Origin: Gnetum montanum
Taxonomy: Eukaryota > Streptophyta > Gnetopsida > Gnetales > Gnetaceae
Reading direction: 5' to 3'
DNA: 64,000 bases
NCBI GenBank assembly: GCA_015680685.1
Contig: MNCI01020267.1
Span: forward strand, 207,753-271,752
Part shown: piece after piece, positions 34,028-45,034 of the stretch
How positions within the stretch are numbered: the stretch's first letter is position 1
How the letters are laid out: each line of letters begins with the position of its first letter
Program-made: the position numbers and the translations under genes
Notes under the pieces: generated by a model
The model's database searches: none
What the model was told of the DNA's origin: nothing
Seen by the model: only the letters and a program-made list of their open reading frames with translations

Positions 34028-37000
34028 ATGTTAAAACCCATCTTGATTGTGATTGAGCTAGTAGGAATTCTTTCCTACCTAAGTGCCCCTATGGCTAACA
34101 TTCCCCCTCCTCATGCATGAGTTAGTGACCAAGTGGTCTCATTTTGGGAAGGTGCATAGGAATTCCTAGAGTTCCTCCTTCGCCACTTCAATGTGATGGT
34201 ATGGTCACACTTGTTGATCGAGACAATCACTATTCTGGTTGAAACATTATTTCCTAGGGAAAACTGAGGCATTTTAAAGTTTATGGCTAATGGGTCCATT
34301 GAAGGTGAAGGGGCTGGGAGCTCAAATTGGCATCCAAAAGGTTTGAGATTCTTTTCTTGGGTTTGGGCTATGCCTGAATTTAAGTGTTACCATAGGTACA
34401 ACACCTTGTTTGTCACTCGTCACATGGGCACTCTCTTCCAGAATCCACCTAGGACCATCTACTGTACTAGCGGGTGAGTCTTATGAAGATACTTGAGTAT
34501 GTTATACTATTTTTTTTACATAGTTGCGATGCTAATTGTGCTCTATATGTTACTAGTTTTGTAATTGACAAGGATGGTCTTCACGATCAAGAGGGGGCAT
34601 TGGCATTGGTCCAAATAGCCTTACAAGAGTTCTCCTCTACCGAGAACATGTGCGCTAGCATTATAGAACAACTTGGGACCAAATTTAGGACCTATCCAAC
34701 CAAGCATGCTAAGATCTATCTGAAATATGAAGAACTTGGATGTTTGGATGGGGAATGGGCATCCCATCTTGTGCCCATCATAGAAGAGGTTCTAGTGGAA
34801 ATCCCACCATTCCCCATGCCATTCGCACTTAGTGAGTTAAGTTGTGCATGTCCCTTTATATGTCCTTGATTAATCAGTTGATTGATTGTGTTCTCTTTGT
34901 TTCTTTTATCATTTTTTTTCTTATTGTAATAGCAGCTGAATCCCAAGAGGTTATGGTAGTCACCTCTATACGTGACAAAACTAACCTCTTCTTTAAATAC
35001 AGTGAAGTGGATGAGACACAATGCTGGTTATGCAATAGGACCCTAGCCACCCTTATTCAGAATGTCTAAGAGGCTGGGCATATGGACCTATTTTTAGTAG
35101 TAAACCCAATCATTCCAGTTGTAGAGATTCTTGCCCTTATTGATTCTTTTTCGAAAAGGGTTGACCGCTTTTGCATGCAGGTGCATAATGTGTGGGTGGT
35201 GTTTGAGATCACTGATAACCTTTTCGCAGACCTCTTCAGTGTCCCTTCTGATGGCTTACATATATGGGAGAAGACCAAAAAATATGTAAATCATCGAGGG
35301 GACATAGAAGAGTGGCTAAGGACAAGTAAAGACCGAAAGGGGATTTACATGCAAAAGGTCAAGCTAGAGGTAGCCCATAAGTTTTACCCCATCTTTTGGG
35401 CTCGTGCTTTCTCCAAGTTACTCTCTCAAGGGAAAATCCTTGGAGTAGAGAAAGCTTGGATTATGAGGGATGTCATGGAAGAAGGGACTCACTATAATTG
35501 GGCCAAGTATCTCGCCAAGAGTTTGCAGGATGAAATGGTCAAGCTTCGTGAGAAGCTTGATGCACAATTTAATATGCATTTCATCTTTTTTATCGCTTTT
35601 CTATGACGGTTTGCTAAATTCTTGGTGGTCCAAGAGAATGGCATCTGGGTGCTACAAGATTGCACCTAGATATCCAAACCATGAATCTGCCAAGTATTCT
35701 GCACCACTCGATCCTAGGATCCCCCAGAAGCTATTGGGGAGCCTTTTTTGATAACAATAAATGATCAGGTGGGAAGGCCCTTTTATGCACCATATAGCAT
35801 TGGACAAGCACCTCCCACTAACATAGGCAATGTGGTAAGTGGGGCATGCCTTATTACTTAAATAGTGAAATCAACATTTCAATGCAAGAAATCTTGTCTC
35901 GTGGAAGAACCCCCACGTACCAGTGAAGAAAGAGGGACAAGGTTGTGAATCAAGGTTCGTACAGTGTAGCCTACATTTGCTGGTGAGTATGGTTTAATTT
36001 TTCCAATAGCTAAAGCCACCCCCCCCCCCCCCCCCCCCCCTCTTTTTATGTTAGATTAGCATGCTTACTTTAGAGATGTTTGATAGATGAAGAAGAAGAA
36101 GCTTTGGCCCTTGAGGTAGGGGCCCCCGCTATAGAAGAAGAAGAGGCACCAGTTGTAGAGGAGGAAGCCCCTACCACAGAAGAAAAGGCCCTTGCTATAG
36201 ACAAACCATTCGTAGAGTGTGCTCCAACACCTAAGGGGCACATGACGGTTGAGGACACTGCTACACTATTAAGTCAACTTGAGGGGGAGGGACTACAATT
36301 TGATGCTGGTGAGTTTGACAGTTTGCTTGATAGTATGCCAATTGGCAATTCCCTTGCTCTCATCCCTAAGGGTTTGCTGGGTAGGAGCTTTGTACTTTCA
36401 TTTATATTACTTATTAGTTTTTTTTTCCTCTCCTTCACTATGCTAACATGCTTTGTTGTGCAGTGGACACTACCACTAAAGCTCCCAATTCTTCCTCTTC
36501 ATTTCGCCTCTAACCCTGGACCAAGACTCTAGATAGGTTTGCCTTTATGGAGGAGGTAGTTGATGACATGATCAACCATTTAAGGCAAATTGATCCTGAG
36601 ATAGGTGTTTTTGCACTTTGACATTTGCACTCTATGTTGTTACATTTTTCCATCATCTCATGACTAATGCTTTCTCATGTTGGGTATAATAGCTTCTCGA
36701 TTGAAGTGGGACCCAAGACAGGCGATCGAAGTTGACGCTGTGCCTAAGCTCTTCTTAGAGGTAATTGAGGTTCCTCATGATGCATACAAGGAGGTGAGTA
36801 AATGCACGTTGTACTTGGCATGATCCCTTTGGGAGGTGTGTCAACGAAGACCTCTGGAAATAGGTCCAGAAGCTAGAAAAGGAGAAAGCTAGTCAAGTGG
36901 TTGAGTTGGAGGATCTACGGTAAAGGAAGGAGTTTTTGATGGCCCGCGATACTTCCGACAGTAGTTGGCATACAACCGTGATTGATTATGCAAGATATTG

Positions 37001-37508
37001 GTTGGCTGTACGGGGTAAAAACAAGGCCACCCATGAAATAATTGAGCAACACTTGCAAATGGATCTACTAGCTCAAAAAAACTAGGATTGGAAAGATTAC
37101 AATGCCAAGGAGTATGAATGGGGGCAAGTACAAAAAAATCAGAAACACATGTACATAGTAGAACATGCTACCTACCGTTAGAAATATCGAGATGCTTCTA
37201 TTGAATTGCATACTCATAAGCTATTTCTTGATGTGATTGGTGATACTAAGGCCTTCGATAAATTTGGAAAGTAGGTGGTGGTCAGTGAGTCTTCCGAGAG
37301 AGAGATGACCTTGCCTTTTGGGGAGACCACTATTGCCACATTCTCTCCAGGACCACCCACATGGACGGCTATGGAGAAGGGGAAAATTGCATCAAGCATT
37401 GATTTAGGGGAAGAAGATTGGACAAACTTGAGTGAGGAGGAGATACTTCAATTCTTAGCAGCTGGCATGGATAGAATACCTCTAGAGATGGACCCAGGCC
37501 CATCTTAG
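34028..37508 (+). pseudogene. Antisense, intron-containing accessory gene of element B (FCP1-like HAD + unknown domain)
   Basis: Reads against gag-pol. Exon 1 (34028-34473): KPILIVIELVGIL, EFLEFLLRHFNVMVWS, TLFQNPPRTIY, the motif order of plant FCP1/NIF-like HAD phosphatases; catalytic D-x-[DN]-G is E-L-V-G and the D-D-S motif is lost. Exon 2 (34524-34831) continues this domain. Exon 3 (34933 to about 35834) holds the unknown domain (VDRFCMQVHNVWVVFEIT, DLFSVPSDG, KFLVVQENGIWV). Then a weak exon near 35889-35985, an acidic exon 36074-36380 (Glu/Ala/Pro-rich, ends PKGLLG), 36464-36604, and 36693-37508 (charged, ends DPGPS). Introns start gtgagt, gtaagt or gtagga and end tag or cag; the first two splices keep frame exactly. 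Breaks: stops in exon 1 (before VSDQ, before EFLE, before GILK), at 35067 and about 35603, later stops, one shift near 36840. Roughly 800 residues if joined. Similar to the gene at 17979-21635. Confidence 0.75.
36019..36040 (+). repeat. Run of 22 C inside an intron
   Basis: Uninterrupted cytosine run within the intron before the acidic exon. The intron border tag at 36071-36073 is about 30 bp downstream. Confidence 0.9.
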
Positions 37509-37794
37509 GTTAGCCAGCCTTTATTATGTTATAGTTTATTTTATTATGTGTGATGGTAATTTGACTCATTATCTTATTCTTCATTTGTGCATGACCCAAA
37601 TGAGGATATAAGACCTAGTGGGGTGAGGGATAAAGATACCAGTAGAGACTCATAGCCCATTGGCAAAAAAAAAAAATTTGTTTTTGAAATGAAATAAAAT
37701 GTGTGTTGTTATGTATTCTAAGTATGGACTTATATTAATGATAAGTAAATCACTTTTTTTATTTCTTTTGGCCAATATTTTTGTTAATGTGCTT

Positions 37795-38005
37795 AGGCCC
37801 CCTGTGGGCCCCTTGTTTTAGTTTAAGGCCATTTTGGGCCATTGCTAGTTTAAGGCCATTTTGGACCATCGTTAGTTTAAGGCCATTTCGGGCCATCACT
37901 AGTTTAAGGCCACTTTGAGCTATGTGTAAGGTAATTTTAAGAGTGAAATTGCCAGTTTTGGGCCTTGGTAGGTTATGGCAATAGTTTAAGGCCATTTCAG
38001 GCCGT
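37795..38005. repeat. Tandem repeat array between the accessory gene and PR (B, border 3)
   Basis: Five or six units with core TAGTTTAAGGCCATTTTGG, related to the arrays at 28500 and 32455. It lies between the convergent 3' ends of the accessory gene and protease. Confidence 0.75.
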
Positions 38006-38379
38006 AATCGCTTCAACTAATGCTAACAATAGAGATAATGTAAACAAAAAACTTAATACAAAATGGAAATCATGCAAAAAAAAGTATAAAATTTATTGAA
38101 GCAAAGTGGAAGTAAACTTTAGTCATGCAATTTTTTCCTAATCCAACGTGGGTTAGGCAAGGCATATGGTCAAGAAGCCTTGCGGTGGCATTCCTCTATG
38201 CTATCATCTACCATTTCAAACAACAATTTAGTCCACATGGTTTCTTCATTTATGTTAGCAGTTTTAGATGACTTATTTTTCAAACATGGAATTTTAGCAT
38301 GAATTGGTGATTCATTTTTAGAGATTTCTATCTCTGATCCTTGCTTCATGTCTACATTATTTATGGCTTAGGGAGCTAC
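38006..38379 (-). other. Region downstream of protease in B
   Basis: About 370 bp containing the tail of the gag-protease reading region. Minus-strand peptide ends near acidic IFDDEVAP at 38380; beyond it I see no domain. Confidence 0.4.
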
Positions 38380-38735
38380 TTCATCATCAAAAATCACCAT
38401 CTCTCCACCTACGTAGGCTAAGTGGATCTCTTGATGTATGGGTGATGAGACAGCTCTTAGTTGGGCTAACCATGATCTCCCCAAGATCATGTTAAACTTG
38501 GACATCTCTTCTACCACAATAAACACTGCATTAGTGGGAAACTAGTCCCCTACTATGAAGTTGATGGTAACAATCCCCTTGACCACGACACGCACCCCAT
38601 TGAATGATTTTAAACATGAGGTTGTTGTGGGCTTGATTTGATCCACCAAGCCCAACTTGTCCACTATGGGCAATGGTATCACATTGGTGGCAACCCCATC
38701 ATCAATGTGTACTCTACGAATTTTATACTATCCTA
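38380..38735 (-). pseudogene. Aspartic protease of element B
   Basis: Minus strand reads VHIDDGVATNVIPLPIVDKL (active site D-D-G), then a beta-rich stretch, FIVVEEMSKFNMILGRSWL with the I-L-G-R motif, and AVSSPIHQE. The same order is seen in element C at 16936. One stop lies between GD and FPTNAV. RT does not follow directly: about 6 kb of repeats, the reverse-strand gene and spacer separate protease from RT, in the place where Ogre elements have an intron. Confidence 0.82.
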
Positions 38736-39019
38736 CCTGAATCGTGATAAACATGGGTGCGGTAGTCACTTGACCCTTTTCAGGATCATCTTTGATGGCT
38801 TTGTCATGAAATGTTAACTAGGTTGTCCACAATTCTTTAGCCATAGGGGGAAGCATAATAGTGTGAATAGCTTTCTCTTCAGTTGGCATGTTTTCATTAA
38901 TAGAAATAGATGCTAACATGCGAACCAAAGCCTCACGATGCATTGTAGAAGCCATTATCAAGTCATACAAGCTTAATGTTGTGTCCTTTTGTTTCAAGGC
39001 CTGCTTAACCTGTGAAAGT

Positions 39020-41830
39020 GCATTCAGGAAGTCTTGGCCACTGTCTGATTTTTTGTTAACTTTTTCTTCTTCTATGCACCCTAGAAGATGAATCTCTCAA
39101 GGGGGAGTGGCTTTAGATTGGATAGTTAGCTTTCTTGAGTCAGAGGATGATGGTCTCATGTGTGCCTTATCACCAATGGCTAATGGTGAAGAGGTCATGG
39201 GAATTACGGACAAGGGGGTGGGCTTAGGGGGGCCCAATGTAGTATGTTCTCTAGCCAACTTATCTCCTAGACATTCTTTGTGTTTCCTTGGACGAGGAGG
39301 TTGATACGCAGTGCTTATCACTTAACTTTAGGTAGTAGGGGAACTTGCATGCTTTGGCACCTTGCTGACAAATAGCGCTTGCGTGGTTGTAGTGGGATGT
39401 GATGTATTTTTAATCACAAACAGTGTAGTAGATGTTTGGGGAGAGGTCCTAACGATGGAGGGGGTTTGCGACCTGGTTATTTTTGAAACTTCAGCATTGC
39501 GCGGGGGGAGGGGGGGTGTACACGAACCATGAATGGTACATGTTGTGATTCTACATTGTTGTTAATGCCAATGGCATTAATATTGTAACCTGCATTATTA
39601 GCATTTAAAGGATCTTTCTAAACATTCATTGATTGGTTTTCAGGTCGAACAAGATTGCTCTCATCAAGGACCAACTTACCTTAATCAATGATTCATTGGA
39701 TATCATCTTTCAATGCCAAGAAATAATCTATATCATGCCCACACAGTTGATGATAGTCATAAAAGCGGTCTAGCCTGAAGTTCCTGGGTACTGGTGGTTC
39801 ATTAGGCATAGCTAAGTAGGGGTCTCAAAGGACTTCACAGTACCTTTGGTAATAGTTAAGGGCCTCCTCTGACATCTGTTTATGTTGTATACACCTGGCT
39901 TCCACAATTGACTCAGAAGCTCTGAAGGCTTAATTGGTAAAGGGGTATATTTTGAGTGATCGTTGCACTCAAAACTTGGCCTTGGCGGGGTTTGCACTAT
40001 GGGTGTTCATGCCGAGGGTTGACTAGTGCTACTAGAATCAGGTGTTATATTAGCGGAGGACTTAGGTGTTATGGCAATCCTTTTACTATTGTTGGACTTG
40101 GTCTCATTAGCCACAGTAGCGATTGTGGTTGTTGTGGCCTTCCCTTTCTCCTTATCTTTCTTTGTGTGTGCATTTTTATAGGCTACGTAGGCTGGATCTC
40201 TACTAGCCTCCACTGCATCCTGAATGCTTTTAGTTTGAGCGAACGCTTGGCTAAGAGAACGTGGAGCCAAATAATATATTTTGTACTTGATAAAATCATT
40301 TACTACTCCTTTGAAAATAACTAGCAAGTGGGCCTTGGCAATTGGTTTGTGTATTTCATTGAGGGTAGCAGTCCAACGTTGTATAAACTTTTGGACAAAT
40401 TCTAGTGGTTCTTGTTTAAAGCTCATGAGTTGATCTGAAGTGACTTCTAGTTTCAAGTTATACTTAAAATGAGTCACGAACTAGCTTAGAAATTCTTCTA
40501 ATGTTGATATAGAAGCACGAGGAAGCATGTGATACCAGTCTAAGGCCTTGCTTGTCAAGGACGTGGTGAAAACATGAACGATGGTATGGGGCCATGGTTG
40601 GAGTAACAAGGATTTAGACCTAAAAGTGACCAAGTGGGCATTCAGATCACCTTCCCCATTGTATTTTGTAAACTGGGGAAGTTGTACCCCAAGGGGCAAC
40701 ATAAGCACGGGAACTACTGGACTGATTGGGTCATCTTGGTAGAAGTCCATGACTTGAACGGTTTCAAAACTGGTAGCTTTAAGCCATTTAATTTCTTTGG
40801 TGAGATTCTGGATGAGCTGAAAAGCTTGTTCTAGACCCTGGGGTGTTACAAAGGATTGTGAAACTACTAGAGTAGCCATCATGGGTGGCACTATTGATGC
40901 AGCTACCAGTCCCATTGGGGGTGCTATTGGAACAACTCCTGCTAATGGTGTTTTTTAAGCAATCGACAACCTAGTGGGTGGTTCTACTAGAGTGTTGGCA
41001 TCGATGGTGCTATGGGGATGGTTATCTGCCCAATGGTTGGTGCGGTCCATAGTCCCATGTTTGGTTGCATTACATGTGAAACTTGGTATGTTTGGGGCTA
41101 TGCGTATTGTGGCATGTGAGACATTTGAAATGTGGGAAAATAAGTCATTGTTGTCCCCCACACGATTGAGGATGGGCCTGATACCGATGGTGGAATGGGT
41201 GTAGAGGAGGGGATAGAAACAGAACCTATGTGCAGTTGCAATGTGGGCATGGTGTGCACGTATGGTAGTGTGGGCATCGCAGAAGTTGGATGTGAGGCTT
41301 GAACAGACTAGGAAGGATGGTTAATGGGAAATGAGGTTGAAGGACCTGCATGCTGATATGTAGATGACATTTGATGGCTAGCCATCACCAAAGAGGATCT
41401 GGGTTATGGCAATGTGGTGGCAGTAGCAAATGAGGTAGGAAATTGTGATTAGTGTGAACGAACAACAGAGGTGGAAGGGACAATCGTAGCATAGGTTGGA
41501 CCACCACCTTTAGAATGGGAGTCTAATTCCTCTTGGCCATCCTAAAAAGGTTCATCATAGTGAGATCTTGTGTCCCATTCTCTTGATTTTCTCAATTGCA
41601 GAAGTTGGCTTAAAATCCATTGGTATGTTTCTGTGAGTAGAATGGTGATATCAGAAGTGGGAATGAATTCTCTTCCATTCTAGTGAATGATTTCAAAGTT
41701 GTATTTTTTCTCATATTCATGATGATCCAATGGTAGGTTTTCTTGGACCTTGGTACATAAGAAGTTATATCACTTTGCATCTTGAGGCAAACGTTCTAGT
41801 GATTGATGTTACAGTCTAAGAGATTTCCAC
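39020..41830 (-). pseudogene. gag of element B
   Basis: Structural protein of the element's particle. The N-terminal part (about 41830-40960) is Pro/Ser/His-rich and broken. The central capsid-like retrotransposon gag domain covers 40915-40481 and 40477-40007, interrupted by one stop after STLEEFLS: LPQFTKYNGEGDLNAHL, ALDWYHMLP, and EFVQKFIQRW are typical. A knuckle remnant near 39770-39690 reads FYDYHQLCGHDIDYF then LALKDDIQ, matching the C-x-Y-H-x3-G-H-D-x3-C form of Tat/Athila gag with two Cys changed to Phe. A further open piece (39321-39097) links toward protease. Confidence 0.78.
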
Positions 41831-42029
41831 TATACTCGCATTCAGTTGGGCGGTCGCTTAGGATCTGCTGTGTGTGGAACAAAGTGAGACACCTCCACAC
41901 TCACGGTAGGAACTAAATTGGTAACGAGATTAATTTTTCAGATATGAAAATAGTATGTTTTGTGTTAAACAGTTAAGGTCTGAAGCTGTAGAGAAAATAA
42001 ACTACAACTGTGGGCATCTAAAAATGTTG

Positions 42030-42480
42030 AAAAGTTGGTTTTCTTCACTACGCTACACAAGATGTAGGCAGTGTAATGCAATAAAAAAACATCATAATAC
42101 AGTAGATAGTTTAGGAACTGTTATACTGACATGGTCGCTACACTACACAAAACGTAGGTAGCATAATGCACTAGATAGGTAGCATAACATAGTAGATAGA
42201 CAATGTAATGTAGTAAATAGTTTAGGAACTGCTACACTGATAGGGTCACTATGCTACACAAAACATAGGTAGCATAATGCAGTAGATAGGTAGCGTAACA
42301 TAGTAGATAGTCTGGGAACTGCTACACTGACAAGGTCACTACGCTACACAAAACTCAGGTAGCATAAAGCAGTAGATAGGCAGCATAGTACAATAGATAG
42401 TTCAAGAACCACTACACTGATAGGGTCACTATGGTACATGGGATGTAGGTAGTATAACGCAGTATACATGTAGTATATCA
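42030..42480. repeat. Tandem repeats in the 5' leader of element B
   Basis: About five units of 85-95 bp containing GGTCACTAYGCTACACAAAA, GTAGGTAGCATAATGCAGTA and GATAGTTTAGGAACTGCTAC. They lie between the primer site and gag and use the same words as the LTR palindromes. Confidence 0.75.
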
Positions 42481-42658
42481 TAGAAAATAGTTTAGGGCTT
42501 TCATCCTACATGGTTCCAGAGGAACCATCATGGTGACCAATCTACACCACCTGATGTGTAGACAACCACAAGGGTGTCACGTCTATGCTAGTAGGTAATG
42601 AGGTACAGATAGCATCCAAGATTACCCATGACACAGGGAAGAGACATGGAGGTTCACA

Positions 42659-42675
42659 CACTCTCTCTAGCACCA
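42659..42675 (-). other. Candidate primer binding site of element B
   Basis: Minus strand TGGTGCTAGAGAGAGTG, six bases inside the LTR end. It begins TGG as required for pairing with a tRNA CCA end. I cannot assign the tRNA with confidence. Confidence 0.45.
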
Positions 42676-42681
42676 AAAACC

Positions 42682-45029
42682 TATGACATCTAAAAATGTC
42701 AGTGGCTAGAACACTAAGAGGTTATTGGGTGTACAACCTACCCCCAAATCCATGCAAGGGCTGTGCTAGAGAAAATGGAAACGGGGTGTCATGAATGGTC
42801 TGGTCGATAAATCAAGGACTTACGTGGTGTACAATAATCATATGCAAATAGTAATTTAAAAATGTAACATGCTAAGGTTGAATTGGAAGAAAACGTGGGG
42901 TACACAATAATGGAAATGTATCAAAGTATGTAATTGTGATAATAAGTATGAACAAGTACACAGAGATGCAACATATATGTAATAGAATAAATGGAATGAG
43001 AGCTCAAGTGAGAGAATGCACCACCCAAAAATTAGTGGATCTGATCTTTTTCTGGCTGATGAATGTGTACAACTGGTATGCAGCACTGGACAGGCATACG
43101 TGACAATGGAATGATATGGTCATAGCTCTCGAACTGCTGCTAATGTGGTGCTAACAGGAACTAATGAGCCGATGCTTGCTGGGCTGAGAGCCACTACGTT
43201 GGGTTGAGAAGAGATCCAAGAAGTGCTACTGCTATAATTTTCTATTTATCAACCTTCTATCACCAATCTCTTTACCAAAGCTTGCTACCAGAAGCCAACT
43301 GCCAAAAAGCCAACCCTTTGAACATTTCTTGTTGGCATATTTATAGGGCCAAGAGTGGGAGAGAGAGGTGGTTTGGATACCACATGTCCTATGTCCCACA
43401 TGGCACAAATCATGGATGTGCTACACTAATGTATGGTGCTACGTTGATGTGCTACGTTGAAGTGCTATGCCGAGTGGAACGAGGGTGGAGGTAAAACCTA
43501 CTAGGCTGTGACCATACCATTCAGACTACATGTGTCAGAGTCCATGGGACCACCATGTTTTTACAAAAAATTATGCTCACATCAAATGCAAGGTGGAGCC
43601 TATGCTCTAGGACTATGTCTTCCCTCCTCTTGCGAGTAATGTCAAGCATAGGGACAACTTTAGGAATCAACAAGGGGTACAAAACAAAGCAAACTATTGA
43701 TCTTGTCTGTTGAGGAGATGTTGGAGAACAAATGACCATCGCCAATGAGTTCTAGAGCTACTAGAGATTTCTTGAGGATTTTTCATAAGTGTTATGCTAC
43801 TTATGTTGTTCAGTGTAGCGGAGTAGCATGAATACCCACATGCTATGCTATGCTACGTTGTGTTGTGTAGCACAGTGTAGCAGCTAGTTTTAAGGTAAAT
43901 ATTGCTCGAAAAAAATGAAAATACCCCACCAAGGCCATGCAAGGCAAGCTACTTTAGCAACTAGCCATTACACTCTTCATGTTAAAGGATCCTGAGACCT
44001 TCTGGTTTCATTCCTAAGACACTTTTAACCTCAATGTGAGACCAGGTGCTACATTGTGCAGTGTAGCACAGTGTAGCACTTGGTCTAACATGAGTTTGAG
44101 CTTAACCTACAATGCTTTGTGAAGATACTTTGATAAGACTTTGAAGGAAGAGTGGGAAGGGCAGTCCTAGAGGTTGAAGCATGGCCAAGTGCAATTCTTT
44201 TGCTAGAACAACTTGATGGAGGATCTTCTTACATTGCCATTCTACTACATTGTGCTATACTGTGCAGCGTAGCACCTAGTTTTGCCTAAATTTTGACTTA
44301 TTTTGCAAGTGTTCTATCATGGGATCTTAAACATGTTTTGAGATGGCAATAGAACAGGCATTTTTCATGATTGAAGCATGGGCAATTTTGTTCTCCATGC
44401 CAAGACAATTTGAGAAAGGATTGTCATGCCCTGCTACGCTGTGCTACCCTGTGTAGCATAGCATAGCGTAGCACCCAAAATGGGACAACTTTTATGACAT
44501 TTTCCATGTTTTTTCTATGTTATGTTGGTCAGACTTCAAGGATGAAATGATTCAGACACCTTTGAGGACTGAATATCTGCCAGTTGCATCTTCTACATCT
44601 GATCAATCACCACATGGCCTACTACATTGTGTAGCGTAGCATAGCATAACAGGTCTCGCAGTTAGAAAACTTGCTAAACTATTTAGTCCATCCTAAAAAC
44701 CTTCGTCAACTCCTAGCTTGGAACTTGGATGGACCATTGGCTAGGGCATTTGTCAAGCTGGACAAGCTAGAAAGTGTAGTAAGCTTGATAGCCTAGGAGA
44801 TAGGAAATTTGCCGAATTGTATGGTCCATCCTAAATGCTACTTTTGTGCAAACTAGCCTCATGACTAGGTGTTGCGTTGACTGTGCTATAGAGGGTTGTA
44901 GGCAGGCCCAAAAGTCTTTGGTGCCATGTTGTCTATGTGGCCTAGTGTGACATCATTCTTGCAGAGATCCTTGCCCCAAATTTTGGGAGCGTGCTGAATC
45001 GTGAGAGTCCCAAAATTGATGGTGTTTCA
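42682..45029 (-). repeat. 5' LTR of element B
   Basis: 2348 bp, aligned end to end with 24889-27181. Palindrome clusters at 43830-43885, 44040-44075, 44240-44275, 44430-44475 and 44620-44655. Confidence 0.88.
43338..43346 (-). promoter_or_regulatory. TATA box of the B 5' LTR
   Basis: Minus strand CTATAAATA; would start the genomic RNA of element B, reading leftward. Confidence 0.5.
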
Positions 45030-45034
45030 ATTTT
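45030..45034. repeat. Target site duplication of element B (right)
   Basis: ATTTT, identical to 24884-24888. Confidence 0.75.

Larger units (their letters stand above)
24889..45029 (-). mobile_element. Element B: structurally complete 20.1-kb Tat/Ogre-like Ty3/gypsy element
   Basis: LTRs of 2.29 and 2.35 kb with plus-strand ends TGTGACGTC (TATGACATC in the 5' LTR) and GGTGTTTCA, a polypurine tract inside the 3' LTR and ATTTT duplications. Minus-strand order: 5' LTR, leader with tandem repeats, gag, protease, [accessory gene on the plus strand], RT, gypsy RNase H, archaeal-type RNase H, integrase, repeats, 3' leader, 3' LTR. Dual RNase H marks the Tat lineage; size and an extra block between protease and RT recall Ogre, which has an intron there. 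LTR identity is roughly 85-90 percent by eye, so the insertion is old. All coding modules carry stops or changed catalytic residues. Confidence 0.9.

Noticed and set aside
39508-39521. G-rich run near 39508 as a regulatory G-quadruplex
   Set aside because: A single short run in a decayed gag region, without conservation evidence.
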